A model generated the notes under the pieces. That model was not told where the DNA came from. It did not search any database and worked only from the letters and a program-made list of their open reading frames with translations. 64,000 bases of DNA from Akkermansiaceae bacterium (GTDB lineage: Bacteria > Verrucomicrobiota > Verrucomicrobiia > Verrucomicrobiales > Akkermansiaceae): positions 1-64,000 of the forward strand of contig JAPKDJ010000010.1 of NCBI GenBank assembly GCA_026421245.1, given 5' to 3'. Positions 24,814 to 34,905 of this stretch are shown here, one piece after another; within the stretch, counting starts at the first letter, position 1, and every line of letters begins with the position of its first letter. Position numbers and translations under genes: made by a program.

Positions 24814-25140
24814 ATGTCCAAACTCACGATCGTTGCCCCACTCTACGCAAAAAAAGATCAGATCGAATTGCTGAAATCCGAGCTCCATAAACTCATCGAG
24901 ATCACCCGTAATGAAGAGGGCTGTCTCAACTACGACCTCCATCAAGACAATGAGAATCCAGCCCATTTTCTCTTCTTCGAGAACTGGGAATCCCGCGACC
25001 TTTGGCAGAAGCACATGGCACGAATGAGAGGAACCGCATCGTCGTTCTCATGCTCGCACCGTGGCTGGCGAGAAAGAAGTGGCGGGGCAAGATCGGGTGG
25101 CCGCTCAGGCTCACGAAGTCTTACCGGCTCGGCCTCCTGA
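24814..25140 (+). CDS. putative quinol monooxygenase (ABM domain) with aberrant C-terminus
   Basis: The first 70 residues are an ABM domain: 'KLTIVAPLYAKKDQIELLKS', 'ITRNEEGCLNYDLHQDNE' and 'PAHFLFFENWESRDLWQKHM'. A normal protein would continue with about 25 residues forming the last helix and strand. Instead the frame continues as 'ARMRGTASSFSCSHRGWRER', rich in Arg, Ser and Gly and unlike the family, so the tail has been replaced by a deletion or frameshift near 25017. Another plus frame over 25020-25176 reads 'MLAPWLARKKWRGKIGW', possibly part of a lost gene I cannot name. The protein may be non-functional. It follows the quinone oxidoreductase gene in apparent operon. Confidence 0.6.
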   Translation: MSKLTIVAPLYAKKDQIELLKSELHKLIEITRNEEGCLNYDLHQDNENPAHFLFFENWESRDLWQKHMARMRGTASSFSCSHRGWRERSGGARSGGRSGSRSLTGSAS

Positions 25141-25428
25141 ATTGGTTCGCGAAGCCGACGTTCTTCCCCCAATAGCCAGAAGGTTTTCGAGCTGACGCGC
25201 TATGTCCTTGAGATCGACGAATTCAGAACTTCTTCTCTCGCCACGCGACTGGCCGCACCTCAAGACCGAACCACGAACATCTCCACCTCCACTGCGTTTT
25301 TAGATTTCCTCGATCTTCTTGGAGCCAGTGGCATTCCCGCCGAGGATTCCATGAAAAATGAAAACCGACTTTTTCCAGTCGATTGAAAAGGTTGCTAATC
25401 TCCATTCTTAAGTCGATGTTCGGAGGTC

Positions 25429-26331
25429 ATGAATAGGTCCCTCTCACTGATTCTTCTCTTCGCTATTTCCTGCATTCTGACAGCGCCAGGCGAAAAGCCC
25501 TCGCCCCATGTCGTCGGACCAAAAAATGGAACCCTGGTCATCATGGGCGGAGGAGGACGAGATCAGACTTTCCCACAAATATTCAAGGAGTTCGTCAAGT
25601 TGGCCGGAGGAAAACAGGCGAGCATTGTCATTATCCCAACAGCTGCCTCAAGTGATCCAAATCACAACTATCGACGCTCGTGGTCGCTTGAATTGGCAAA
25701 GCAGATAGGCGTCGCCGGAGTCACTATTCTTCATACTCATGACCGGACGGAAGCCGACACCGAAGAGTTCGTGAAACCTCTCACCACCGCGACCGGAGTC
25801 TGGTTTGGCGGCGGGCGACAGTGGCGATTCACAAAAGCCTACGGTGGAACACGCACTGAAAAAGAATTCCACAAAGTGCTCGAAAGGGGGGGAGCAATCG
25901 GAGGATCATCGGCTGGAGCAACCATCCAGGGGTCCTTTCTCGCTCGCGGAGATACCAGTGGAAACACCATCATGGTCGGCGATGTGCAGCGGGGGTTTGG
26001 ATTCATGAAGAACACCGCCATCGACCAGCACGTGGTGGCTCGCGGACGGAACAAGGATCTCCTCAAGGTCCTGGAAGACCCGCAAAAAAAGATGCAGAAG
26101 GAATTCAATCGCGCCGAACTTCTCGGAATCGGGATCGATGAGGACGTCGCGATTGTCGTGAAAGGAGATCAGTTCAAGGTGATCGGCAAGGACAACGGAG
26201 AGGTCCTTGTTTTTAACCCCAAGTCGTGGAAGAAAAACACCCCGGATGAAAAGAAGTGGATCACCTTGACCACGGGGCAAAAATACGACCTCAAAACCCG
26301 CAAAATTTTGGGCAATGATAAGCAGGACTAG
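25429..26331 (+). CDS. cyanophycinase-like exported serine peptidase (family S51)
   Basis: A 300-residue peptidase with a signal peptide (MNRSLSLILLFAISCILTAPG). 'GTLVIMGGGGRD' opens the domain, 'IVIIPTAASSDPNHNYR' follows, and the nucleophile sits in 'GGAIGGSSAGATIQG'. The catalytic His region is in 'NTAIDQHVVARGR', and 'LLGIGIDEDVAIVV' closes the core. Cyanophycinases release beta-Asp-Arg dipeptides from cyanophycin; secreted members may use polymer from other organisms. No cyanophycin synthetase is present. The 288 bases before it (25141-25428) contain no recognisable gene, only short open stretches. The next gene, an unknown Tat protein, starts 76 bases downstream on the same strand. Confidence 0.85.
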   Translation: MNRSLSLILLFAISCILTAPGEKPSPHVVGPKNGTLVIMGGGGRDQTFPQIFKEFVKLAGGKQASIVIIPTAASSDPNHNYRRSWSLELAKQIGVAGVTILHTHDRTEADTEEFVKPLTTATGVWFGGGRQWRFTKAYGGTRTEKEFHKVLERGGAIGGSSAGATIQGSFLARGDTSGNTIMVGDVQRGFGFMKNTAIDQHVVARGRNKDLLKVLEDPQKKMQKEFNRAELLGIGIDEDVAIVVKGDQFKVIGKDNGEVLVFNPKSWKKNTPDEKKWITLTTGQKYDLKTRKILGNDKQD

Positions 26332-26407
26332 TCAACAGGTGTTTCGCTGGCATCGGAACATCACTTTCATGCGCGACTTCGCCTAGCGACCACGCTAGCC
26401 TCCTGAA

Positions 26408-27895
26408 ATGAGCTTTCATCCTTCACGACGTCACCTCCTCCAAACCGGCGCGGCGGCCGGAGCACTGGGGTTTCTCTCAAAGATTCCCTTGATCGGAGCC
26501 GAGGACGTAAAGCTCGATCCGAATCAGGTCCAGTTTCGTCCGGAGATTGAGCCCCTGATCCGGCTGCTGGAGGAAACTCCCCGCGAGCGGCTGCTGGAAG
26601 AGGTTGCCGGACGCATTAAGAAAGGAACGACCTACCGGGAAATTCTCAGTGCACTTCTTCTTGCCGGCGTTCGGAACATCCAACCACGTCCGGTGGGATT
26701 CAAATTCCATGCCGTGCTGGTGGTGAATTCGGCTCACCTTGCCAGTGTGAATTCTCCGGACTCCGACCGGTGGCTCCCGATCTTCTGGGCCCTTGATTAT
26801 TTCAAATCCTCGCAAGCCCGGGATGTCCAGGAGGGAGATTGGACCATGGCTTCGGTCAAAGAATCCGAAGTCCCCTCTTCAGAAAAGGCCCGACAGATGT
26901 TCGCGGAAGGAATGGATCGCTGGGACGAAGAAAAGGTTGATGCCGCGACCGCTGGCTTAGCCCGGGCAGCCGGGGCTCAGGAGGTCTTCGATCTCTTCGC
27001 AAAATACGGAGCGAGGGATTTCCGTGACATCGGCCACAAGGCCATCTACGTCGCCAACAGCTGGAGAACCCTTCAAGCCATTGGCTGGAAGAATTCCGAA
27101 CCCGTCCTCCGCTCGCTTGGATATGCCTTACTAGAACACAATGGAAGCAATCCAGCGAAGAGCAGTCATGAGGCAGACCTCCCGGGGCGCTTGAATGACA
27201 CGCTCCAAAAAGAGATCCGGGGTGACTGGCAGCGCGGCGAAATAAAAAAAGAAGCAACCACCGAGATGCTCACCGTGCTTCGGGGAGGAACATGGGAGGA
27301 CGCGAGCCGGAAAGTTGTCGATCTCCTCAACAAGAAAATCTCCCCACAGTCCATCTGGGACGGTCTTTTCCAACATGCTTCCGAGATGCTCATGCGGAAG
27401 CCGGGAATCATTTCCCTTCATGCCAGCACCACTACCAATGCCCTGCATTACGCGCACCAACACACCTTCAACGACGAGACACGTAAGTTCCTCCTCCTTC
27501 AAAACGCCGCTTTCCTGACGATGTTTCGCGATCGCGGCGGCATCAAAGAAGGCGTCGCGATTGACCAATTCGAGCCCGTTGAGGGAGTTCCCAGCATCGA
27601 AGATATTTTTTCCGAAATCAGCGGCAACAAGATGACAGCAGCCAGAAAGGCACTCGCTTATCTCAAATTAACAAAAGATCCAAAGCCCTTCATGAAGGAA
27701 GCCCAACGCCTGATCTATCTCAAGGGCACCGGCTCCCACGACTACAAATTCAGCTCCGCGGTATTGGAAGACTATCACAATATCTCTCCAAGCATGCGAA
27801 ACCGCTTCCTCGCCGCGAGTGTGTTCTGGCTCCAGGGCTCCGGAAAAAAAGACACCGACCTCGTCTCGCGAACTCGGGCAGCTCTCGGTGCTTGA
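26408..27895 (+). CDS. Tat-exported protein of unknown function
   Basis: A 495-residue protein I cannot assign to a named family. The N-terminus 'SRRHLLQTGAAAGALGFLS' is a twin-arginine signal, so it probably folds around a cofactor before export. The rest looks mostly helical. His and Trp residues cluster in 'GFKFHAVLVVNSAHLASVNS', 'SLHASTTTNALHYAHQHTFN' and 'GTGSHDYKFSSAVLEDYHN'; repeated His in equivalent helices could bind metal or haem. It has no CxxCH motif. It is monocistronic or follows the cyanophycinase gene by 76 bases, and is convergent with the truncated DUF1501. The reading frame is intact and codon use matches neighbours. Confidence 0.75.
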   Translation: MSFHPSRRHLLQTGAAAGALGFLSKIPLIGAEDVKLDPNQVQFRPEIEPLIRLLEETPRERLLEEVAGRIKKGTTYREILSALLLAGVRNIQPRPVGFKFHAVLVVNSAHLASVNSPDSDRWLPIFWALDYFKSSQARDVQEGDWTMASVKESEVPSSEKARQMFAEGMDRWDEEKVDAATAGLARAAGAQEVFDLFAKYGARDFRDIGHKAIYVANSWRTLQAIGWKNSEPVLRSLGYALLEHNGSNPAKSSHEADLPGRLNDTLQKEIRGDWQRGEIKKEATTEMLTVLRGGTWEDASRKVVDLLNKKISPQSIWDGLFQHASEMLMRKPGIISLHASTTTNALHYAHQHTFNDETRKFLLLQNAAFLTMFRDRGGIKEGVAIDQFEPVEGVPSIEDIFSEISGNKMTAARKALAYLKLTKDPKPFMKEAQRLIYLKGTGSHDYKFSSAVLEDYHNISPSMRNRFLAASVFWLQGSGKKDTDLVSRTRAALGA

Positions 27896-27943
27896 TCAAC
27901 CGAAACAGGTCAGCCGAAGGCCGGGACCAACAACCCGATTCTT

Positions 27944-27958
27944 CCTTCGAAAAGAAGG
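27944..27958. terminator. possible bidirectional terminator hairpin
   Basis: CCTTC-GAAAA-GAAGG forms a five-pair stem between the convergent genes ending at 27895 and 27962. There is no clear T run on either side, so the call rests on position and symmetry only. Confidence 0.25.
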
Positions 27959-27961
27959 CCG

Positions 27962-28909
27962 TTAGCCCAGAATTCCCTTCACAACATTCCCGTCGTCAGT
28001 CGGTCCGATGAGACGTTGTTTGAGTCCTTGGTAGGCAAAGTTGAAGCGATGTGGATCGAGTCCGAGAAGATGCAGGATGGTCGCTTGAAGATCACGGATT
28101 CCCACCGGATTTTCGCCAATGTAGTAACCAATATCATCTGTCTGTCCATAGGATCCCGGTTTGATGCCGGCTCCAGCCATCCACATGGTGAAGGCGTGCG
28201 GATGGTGGTCTCGGCCATAAAAGCCGGGCTTTAGAGTCGAGTTCACATTATTCTGCATCATCGGCGTGCGGCCAAATTCTCCGCCCCACACAATGAGAGT
28301 CTCCTCAAAAAGCCCTCGTTGTTTAAGATCCTTGATAAGCCCCGCAATGGCCTTGTCGATTTGCTGACACTTGATGGGCAGAGCCTCATCAAGTGACTCA
28401 CCCGGCGAGGAACCGTGGTGATCCCAACCCCAGTCATAGAGCTGAACAAAACGAACCCCGTTCTCCACAAGGCGCCTTGCAAGCACGCAGTTGTTGGCAA
28501 AGGTTGGATCATCTCCTTTGGAGAGACGACGTGGGTCCGCAGCGGTCTCGACATTGGAAACGTGACCGGGCTTAGCTCCATATAAATCGAGAATGTGTTG
28601 CGGTTCCTTGCCAAGGTCCATGACTTCGGGGACAGACATTTGCATGCGGTAAGCCAACTCGTATTGCGAGATCCGCGTGAGCGTTTCAGGGTCACCGACA
28701 TGTTGGTGTTGGTATTGGTTCAGGTCCTTCAGCGCATCGAGCGTCTTACGGCGGGCCTCTCGATTCATCCCCTTTGGGTCGGAAAGATACAAGATGGGGT
28801 CACCACCATCAGTGCGGCATTGCACGCCTTGGTAAAGAGTCGGAAGGAAGCCAGAGCCCCAAAGGGACTTCGCCGACTCTCTGCGACAAGAAAAAACGAA
28901 TCGCAACAC
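27962..28909 (-). pseudogene. 5'-truncated DUF1501 gene
   Basis: From about 28880 down to the stop this is the C-terminal two thirds of a DUF1501 protein: '[20 protein letters not shown]', '[18 protein letters not shown]', '[20 protein letters not shown]', '[15 protein letters not shown]' and '[18 protein letters not shown]'. Compared with the intact protein at 44852 about 220 residues are missing, including the Tat signal and the first metal-binding segment. The short open lead '[14 protein letters not shown]' is not family sequence. The break falls only about 30 bases after the stop of the azurin-fusion gene at 28911, so a deletion has removed the DUF1501 start and whatever lay between. Translation would need a new start. 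Confidence 0.8.
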
Positions 28910-28910
28910 G

Positions 28911-31900
28911 CTACTTCACCGTCATCACCCCTTTCATGATCGTCCAGTGACCGGGGAAGGTGCAGACAAAAGGATACTTGCCAGGCTTCTTAGGGGCGAC
29001 AAAACGCAAAGTCTCGGTTCGACCCGTTTTCAAAAGCTTCGTCGCATAAAGGACACGTTTATCCTCCGGGATGTATTGCTTCTTTTCCCCCTCAGATGAC
29101 TTGGCCATCTCATTCGCCGCCATCCCGATCTCCTCGACCGAGGCTCCCAGGTCCAAAATAAGCAAGTTGTGTTCCGTGGCATCTTGGTTGCTGAAAACGA
29201 GCTTCACTGGCTTCCCGGCCTTCACCGTGAATTGGTCTTTGGTGTAGAGAAGCCGCTCGGGGATGGTTCCAATTGTCACAGTGTGGAGTCCTTTTTGACG
29301 ATCGAATTTCTTTTCCTCCTTCGTAAGCTTTTTCGCAACCACCGGGGTCTTCTTGCCGAGCCGGGCGAGCTTCTCCGCCGTGCCTGTAATCCAGTCGCGT
29401 TTTAAGCCGTCCGACATGAAGGCGGTTCTGATCGCATAGCCGAGGTGCGTTCCGGCCGCTAGATCGAGGACCGGTGAAATAGCCCTGACGATGGCCTGGC
29501 GGCTCTCCTGGGTAAGATCGATGGCAAGTGGATCGGGATTACTCTGCGAGGAAAGGACATACGAGGCACAGATCACCGCCTCCCGTCGCACATGCTGGGA
29601 AGAATGCTCCGCACCATACCGTAGTAATTCCTCCAGATGGGCAGGTGGGGCTTTTGCAAAACGAAGCGCCCCAAAGGCAGACGCTGCCACTCGGTGATCC
29701 TCGCTCCGAATTGTCCTCTCCAAAAATTCAAGGTTCCCATCTGAAAGTATAGGCCCCGATAATTCTTGCTGGAGCAAGAGAGCCTCAAGCAAATGAACTG
29801 GCTCTTTGAGATTCTCCCTCCACCTCACCAGATGCCTGAGAATCTCCTTCCGATCGCGCGAGCGAAGCTCCAGCTTCGCCCGATAGCGGGTGCGGTAGTG
29901 AGGCGACTTCAAATGCTCCAGGAGATCGTCGACAGTCGCCTCCGAAATCTTCGGAGGCACCGCCAGCTTCGCGCCCTTAGGAACAATCCTCCAAATCCTC
30001 CCGGCCTTGCGATCCCGGCGAGGATCACGAAGGGAATACTGCGCGTGCCCCTTGACGGGATTGTACCAATCACAAACGTAACAAGCACCCTCGGGACCAA
30101 AATTCAGATCAACCGGAATGAACGAGAGGTTCGTCGAAAAAATGAGGTCGGATTGATACTCCTCCGCGAAGTGATCCTCCTTCTCGACCCACTTGTGGAA
30201 CTCAATCCGGTTCGTCGGCTTGTAGCGCGCTTTGATAAAGCCTCCCTGCATCTCCTTCGGCCAAAAGTCATGCGTCACAAAGCCATGCCCGCAAGTGCCC
30301 GAGTAAGCCTGCATTCCGGCCGCCTTCGGGTGCTGTCCGGGTTCCTGAACAAAGCCATTGCCCACCCCGTGCGTCCGGGGATAGATCGGATTGGTGGCAT
30401 GAAAAGTGGAGGCGAAAATTGGATGCGAAGCCACGTGGTTCCCCCACGGATCGAAGGTCACTCCCCAAGGGTTGGTGTTCGGGTAGGAACCAAACGCCAG
30501 GAGTTTCCGGCTCTGGGGATTGTAGAGAAACCAGGAAGAATTCTTGGTCCGAATGGGGCCGTAAGCAGTCTCAACTTGAGTGTGATGAAAGATCGACTCG
30601 CGGAACAAAAGATCCCCTCCCGGAGTCCAAGTGAAATCATGGAGTGAATGGTGTGAATCCTCACACCCAAACCCAGTCAGAACAATCTCACGATGATCCA
30701 TTTTACCATCGCCATCCCGGTCGGTGAGGTGGGTAAGGTGAGGTTGCTCCGAGCAATAAACCCCGCCCGAACCATCAAGCACAAAGGAAAGTGGAATATG
30801 CAAATCATCTGCCCAGGTTGTGCACGTGTCGGCCTTTCCGTCCTGATCAGTATCCTCAAGAATGAGGATTTTATCGCAGGGTTTCTGCCCCGGATAGACA
30901 TGCGGGTAAGTCACCGAGGTCGAAACCCAAAGACGCCCTTTGTTGTCCCAACGCATCGCAATTGGGCAGGCCATCTCGGGGAAATCTTCCTCGGATGCGA
31001 AGCAATTGACCTCGAAACGAGGATCGACTTTGAAGGCCTTCAACTCGTCGCCTGGCGATAGAAACTTGTTGGCGCCCCTTGCCTGTACCACGTCATCAAG
31101 CTTGGGGCGATTGGAGTCATCAGGCTGGATCAACTTGCCAGTGGAAACGGTGGCATGAATCGCCTTGTCACGATTCTCAACCATAAGATCAAAGTTGCGC
31201 ATTGCAGGGAGGAAATCGAGATAGCCATATGATTTGTTACGCCCACCCGTGTAATAAAATGTGTTCAGCGGGCGGTAGCGGTAGAAAAACTGAGTCGCTT
31301 TATCGACGATGAGTTGGCGGAGGGGGGCATTCCCGCCCGGCCCCTTTTTACCAAAAAGAGCCCGGGAAACGACCCTGGAGAAATTGTGGTGCCCGGAAGA
31401 AGTAAGTTGATGCCCGTCTATCGTCATCGTTTCAGAGTAGTTGATCCCGACGATGGACTTATTGAAGGTATCGACAAAGCCGACCTTCTGACTCGAGGCA
31501 ACCTCTTTCATTGCCGCGGAATAGCTCTGCAGTCTGCTGTTGTTGGTATCAGCAGCCATGGCCTCGCTCGCAGTCGGAGAGACCAAAACAACCCGCGGTG
31601 CGACCTTCCCATTGTAGGCCTTTGATTTAAGATTCGTGAGAAACTTGTCCAATCGCTCCTTAAAAGCAGGCACCCCCTCCTCTCCAGCAAAGGATTCATT
31701 GTAACCATACGCCGCAATGATCACGTCCGCCTTGAAGTAAGTCAGATGCTGATCGAGATCGCCAAAGTTATCGGGCCTCGGCATCAAATCGATTTCATCC
31801 GCCGGCCACGCCAAATTTCTCACCGTCAACTCATGCTTCGGATGATGCTGATGAATCAAAGTCTCCAAATGCCCATATCGCCGTTCGCCATCGAGCAAGA

Positions 31901-32153
31901 GATTTCCAATAAAACAAAGACGATCCCCTTTTCCCAACTTTAGTGGCAATGTCGTCTCAATCGGCTCCGCTTTGCCCGCTCGAGGCGACGTCCTTAGATT
32001 GATATAGTAGTCCGCAAGCTTGGGATCTTTTCGCGGCGCCTCTTTCTTCAACTGAACGTTCTTGCCATCCTTAACCTTGGGGGGCTTGCTTTTTTGGCCT
32101 GCAACCGGTGCGAACATCGACAGTAGCAGAGCACAGAAAGTAATGATCTTCAT
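28911..32153 (-). CDS. SGNH-like - propeller dehydrogenase - HEAT - azurin fusion protein
   Basis: A 1,080-residue exported protein (signal [19 protein letters not shown]). Residues about 70-290 are SGNH-like ('[20 protein letters not shown]', 'AAYGYNES', '[11 protein letters not shown]') but the nucleophile Ser of block I is not present. Residues about 370-700 are the propeller ('[20 protein letters not shown]', '[15 protein letters not shown]'). HEAT-like helices follow to about 900. Residues about 940-1080 form a cupredoxin like azurin, with type-1 copper ligands H995 ('TEHNLLIL'), C1064, H1069 and M1073 in '[14 protein letters not shown]'. Copper thus replaces the usual cytochrome c domain. 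It probably oxidises a carbohydrate-like substrate and passes electrons through copper. The downstream DUF1501 is truncated. Confidence 0.87.
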   Translation of the reverse strand: MKIITFCALLLSMFAPVAGQKSKPPKVKDGKNVQLKKEAPRKDPKLADYYINLRTSPRAGKAEPIETTLPLKLGKGDRLCFIGNLLLDGERRYGHLETLIHQHHPKHELTVRNLAWPADEIDLMPRPDNFGDLDQHLTYFKADVIIAAYGYNESFAGEEGVPAFKERLDKFLTNLKSKAYNGKVAPRVVLVSPTASEAMAADTNNSRLQSYSAAMKEVASSQKVGFVDTFNKSIVGINYSETMTIDGHQLTSSGHHNFSRVVSRALFGKKGPGGNAPLRQLIVDKATQFFYRYRPLNTFYYTGGRNKSYGYLDFLPAMRNFDLMVENRDKAIHATVSTGKLIQPDDSNRPKLDDVVQARGANKFLSPGDELKAFKVDPRFEVNCFASEEDFPEMACPIAMRWDNKGRLWVSTSVTYPHVYPGQKPCDKILILEDTDQDGKADTCTTWADDLHIPLSFVLDGSGGVYCSEQPHLTHLTDRDGDGKMDHREIVLTGFGCEDSHHSLHDFTWTPGGDLLFRESIFHHTQVETAYGPIRTKNSSWFLYNPQSRKLLAFGSYPNTNPWGVTFDPWGNHVASHPIFASTFHATNPIYPRTHGVGNGFVQEPGQHPKAAGMQAYSGTCGHGFVTHDFWPKEMQGGFIKARYKPTNRIEFHKWVEKEDHFAEEYQSDLIFSTNLSFIPVDLNFGPEGACYVCDWYNPVKGHAQYSLRDPRRDRKAGRIWRIVPKGAKLAVPPKISEATVDDLLEHLKSPHYRTRYRAKLELRSRDRKEILRHLVRWRENLKEPVHLLEALLLQQELSGPILSDGNLEFLERTIRSEDHRVAASAFGALRFAKAPPAHLEELLRYGAEHSSQHVRREAVICASYVLSSQSNPDPLAIDLTQESRQAIVRAISPVLDLAAGTHLGYAIRTAFMSDGLKRDWITGTAEKLARLGKKTPVVAKKLTKEEKKFDRQKGLHTVTIGTIPERLLYTKDQFTVKAGKPVKLVFSNQDATEHNLLILDLGASVEEIGMAANEMAKSSEGEKKQYIPEDKRVLYATKLLKTGRTETLRFVAPKKPGKYPFVCTFPGHWTIMKGVMTVK

Positions 32154-32263
32154 AGTGATTGCCGAAGATCATCTTTTGGACTTCCTAAGGCAAGAAGGAA
32201 GACCCCACGAAAAAAGCGACGGAGTTTCGCCCGCCGCTTGATCGATCCGATAATTAGACCTGA

Positions 32264-32942
32264 TTAGTTGGCCGATTCCCCGATACAAATAACGCGAAAA
32301 AAACCGCGCGTCTGGGGAATTCGTGGCGAGTAGATGACCTGTTGTCCGGCATCAAGAATGACGGCCCCTTCATCGATCCCATCCTCGGGATCCAAACGAA
32401 TGGGGATTTGCTCCCACGCACGAGTGGTCAGATTCAACTCCTCCACGATCATCTCCATCGGCCCTTTCTAAGAAAGAGATCCAATTTCACAAACTCCTCA
32501 TCCAGGAAGCTAAAACAACCGAAGTCAGTCACCCGGAAGAGCTCCCCAACGGCATGCTCAAAAGTGATGCTGGACACATGATCATCACTTCCGTTTTCGG
32601 TTCGGTCTCCTGCAGTGGCAAAAAGTTGGATCATGTCGGACGGCACGATCCCGTCGCGCTTCCATTGAGCGTCGTGTAGTTGGGCACCGAGGGAGTCCGC
32701 ACATCAAACATCCCAAAGACGAAGGCATTCGTCGCCGAAACCAGATTGCCAACATTGTCCCTTTTTTGGGCCGAACATGTCGCGGCCGTAATTCCAGGGC
32801 TCATGATCACGTTCAATGGTCCTGGCGCCCAGGATGGCTTGGCTGTCAAAACCGAAGTCGCTGACATGAGGGTGGCCATCGCAAGCCCCGGGGCAGATAT
32901 CCTAAAGAGGGCACGCCTAATATTAGGTTTCTTTCTTTTCAT
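32264..32942 (-). pseudogene. frameshifted gene for an exported protein of unknown family
   Basis: Three minus-strand frames follow each other without gaps. The first (from 32942) starts 'MKRKKPNIRRALFRIS' with a hydrophobic leader and reads to about 32660. The second carries 'SDMIQLFATAGDRTENGSDD' and 'ELFRVTDFGCFSFLDEEFV'. The third, from about 32455, carries 'VEELNLTTRAWEQIPIRLDP' and ends 'PQTRGFFRVICIGESAN'. That ending resembles the W-x-x-I ... FFRV strand pattern found at the C-terminus of many verrucomicrobial surface proteins, as at 63334. I infer one gene broken by two small indels. A different reading is a short real protein at 32631-32942 alone. I do not recognise a function. Confidence 0.45.
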
Positions 32943-33055
32943 CGCTTCAATTTATTTTTTCGGTCAAGAGTGCCACTTCCATGACATTGCTAGCCGCAAT
33001 TTTTCCTAATGAATTCTCATTAAGACCTGTCTTCAGAAGAATTCATCTATCGACC

Positions 33056-33075
33056 ATATAATATTCACATTATAT
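33056..33075. promoter_or_regulatory. AT-rich inverted repeat in a gene-free stretch
   Basis: ATATAAT and ATTATAT flank the six-base spacer ATTCAC in the 390-base gap 32943-33332. The gap between divergent genes is clearly more AT-rich (especially 33150-33235) than its surroundings. It probably holds the promoters for the frameshifted gene at 32942 and the propeller gene at 33333. The repeat may be an operator or simply overlap -10-like elements. I see no gene in the gap. Confidence 0.35.
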
Positions 33076-33332
33076 TGGGGGAGGGTGGGGAAAGACTGAA
33101 CGGACGGTTTTCATGGGGAGTGACGGGGTGGTTACAAAAAAGAGATGCATGTCATCACCTTTATTAAATTCCTCATATTTTTTAATGTTTTTTACATCAA
33201 CTTATTCTATTTCATAACTCTTATGCTTTTAGATCACAGAAGTCTCACCACCGGGAAGTGACATTCCCAATGCCCTTCCTCGGCATACCAAAGAAAACCA
33301 GCTAGCCTCTGATTCTCCTTCGAATTCTCCCT

Positions 33333-34883
33333 ATGAAAACCGCTCTCACTTTCCTTTTCCTCGTCTCCCCCTTTGCCCCAGCAGAGGAAACGAAACCCCT
33401 TCCCCAACTCCCCGATGGCTACTCGCTCGAACTCGTCACAAGCGAATCCTTACTCACCTCTCCTGTCCTCTGCGTCTGGGATGGCAACGGCCGCATGTAT
33501 GTCGCCCAATGGCAGTCAGACCTCAACAATCCCGGCTCAGAAAAAGGCACCAGTTCGGTCATTCGACTTGAGGATACCAACGGTGACGGGCTGATGGATA
33601 AACGCACCGTCTTTGCAAACAACCTTGTTCTCCCCCGCATGATCCTTCCGCTGGATGACCAAATCCTCATCGGAGAATCCAACACCAGCGACATCTTCGC
33701 CTACCGCGACACTGACGATGACGGCATCGCTGATGAGAAAACCCTCTGGCACCAGGGCGGACCAAGGGAAGGGCACATCTTCGAACAATCATCCGGCCTG
33801 ATTTGGGCCATGGATAATTGGATCTACACAACTCGCAACGGCTTCCGGTTTCGTTTCACCAACGGAGAAATCACCAAAGAAAACACCCTTCCCAATCGCG
33901 GCCAGTGGGGACTGACCCAAGACAATTACGGCAAGGTCATTTTCTGCGAAGCCAAGTCAGGCACCGGGCCCATCCATTGGCTCTTCCCACACACATACAC
34001 CGACTGGGCTCCCGACTGGGCCACCGAGGACGGCTTTCGGGAAATCCCACCTTCCGCCTCCTTCACCGCTCCTTGTGGACAAGCCGTTTTCCGCGGTGAC
34101 CGACTCCCTCCCAATCTCCAAGGCAACCTCATCTTCTCCGATTCAACAGCCCGAATCATCCGGCGAGCACACATTGACCACGACACCATGGGACGTCCCA
34201 AAATGCGTAACTTTTATCCCGGGTCCGAGTTCCTCCGCTCCACCGACCCCAACTTCCAACCTGTCAATGCCGCCACCGGACCCGACGGGACCCTTTATCT
34301 CGTCGATCTGCAGGAATCTCGCGCTCCGAATGCCTCAAAAGGCCGCATCTACCGCCTTCGCCACAAGGATTTCCAACCGGGGCCTCGCCCCGATATGCTC
34401 AATGAATCCCCCGCCCAACTCACCAACCACCTTGCTCACCCCAACGGTTGGTGGCGCGATGAAGCCCAAAAACTCCTCATTCTCAAAAACGACCGCTCCG
34501 TCATCCCCTCCCTCAAAAGAATCTTCGTCACTCACAAAAATTCCCTCGCCCGCCTCCACGCCCTTTGGACTCTCGAAGGACTCGAGGCCATCGAGCCAGA
34601 CATCATGAAGGCCGCATTCGACGACACCGATCCTCACATCCGAGCCGCCATGATCCGCATCTTCGAGCCTTACTTTCTTGCCGAGTCCGATGCCCTCCTC
34701 AGCTTAACTGATCTCACCCAGGATCAAGCCCACCAGGTTCAGACGCAACTCCTACTTTCCCTATCCCGCAAGCCCGGAGAAATGAGCCGCTCCTTCGCTA
34801 ACTCCGTCCTGGCCAACAATCCTGACAACACCTTCCTCCGAGAGCTCGATCAGCAACTCACTCAACAGGCTCTTGGAAATTGA
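33333..34883 (+). CDS. propeller dehydrogenase-like protein with HEAT region and no cytochrome domain
   Basis: A 516-residue exported protein (signal MKTALTFLFLVSPFAPA). The propeller opens 'LPDGYSLELVTSESLLTSPV' and has 'WDGNGRMYVAQWQSD' and two Ca-loop-like repeats 'EDTNGDGLMDKR' and 'RDTDDDGIADEK'. It continues to 'KGRIYRLRHKDFQPGP', then a short HEAT-like region with 'HPNGWWRDEAQKLLILKND'. It ends at 'LTQQALGN' without the CxxCH domain. The paralogue at 55179 matches it closely through the same segments ('HPNGWWRDTAQKLIILRKD') and then continues into cytochrome c and discoidin domains. This copy either lost the haem part or uses a separate electron acceptor. A substrate is not known. Confidence 0.85.
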   Translation: MKTALTFLFLVSPFAPAEETKPLPQLPDGYSLELVTSESLLTSPVLCVWDGNGRMYVAQWQSDLNNPGSEKGTSSVIRLEDTNGDGLMDKRTVFANNLVLPRMILPLDDQILIGESNTSDIFAYRDTDDDGIADEKTLWHQGGPREGHIFEQSSGLIWAMDNWIYTTRNGFRFRFTNGEITKENTLPNRGQWGLTQDNYGKVIFCEAKSGTGPIHWLFPHTYTDWAPDWATEDGFREIPPSASFTAPCGQAVFRGDRLPPNLQGNLIFSDSTARIIRRAHIDHDTMGRPKMRNFYPGSEFLRSTDPNFQPVNAATGPDGTLYLVDLQESRAPNASKGRIYRLRHKDFQPGPRPDMLNESPAQLTNHLAHPNGWWRDEAQKLLILKNDRSVIPSLKRIFVTHKNSLARLHALWTLEGLEAIEPDIMKAAFDDTDPHIRAAMIRIFEPYFLAESDALLSLTDLTQDQAHQVQTQLLLSLSRKPGEMSRSFANSVLANNPDNTFLRELDQQLTQQALGN

Positions 34884-34905
34884 TCTGACCGAAATAATGA
34901 CGACC

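Noticed and set aside
25141-25428. open stretch ending 'DSMKNENRLFPVD'
   Set aside because: No start codon in context and no similarity to a known family that I can recognise.
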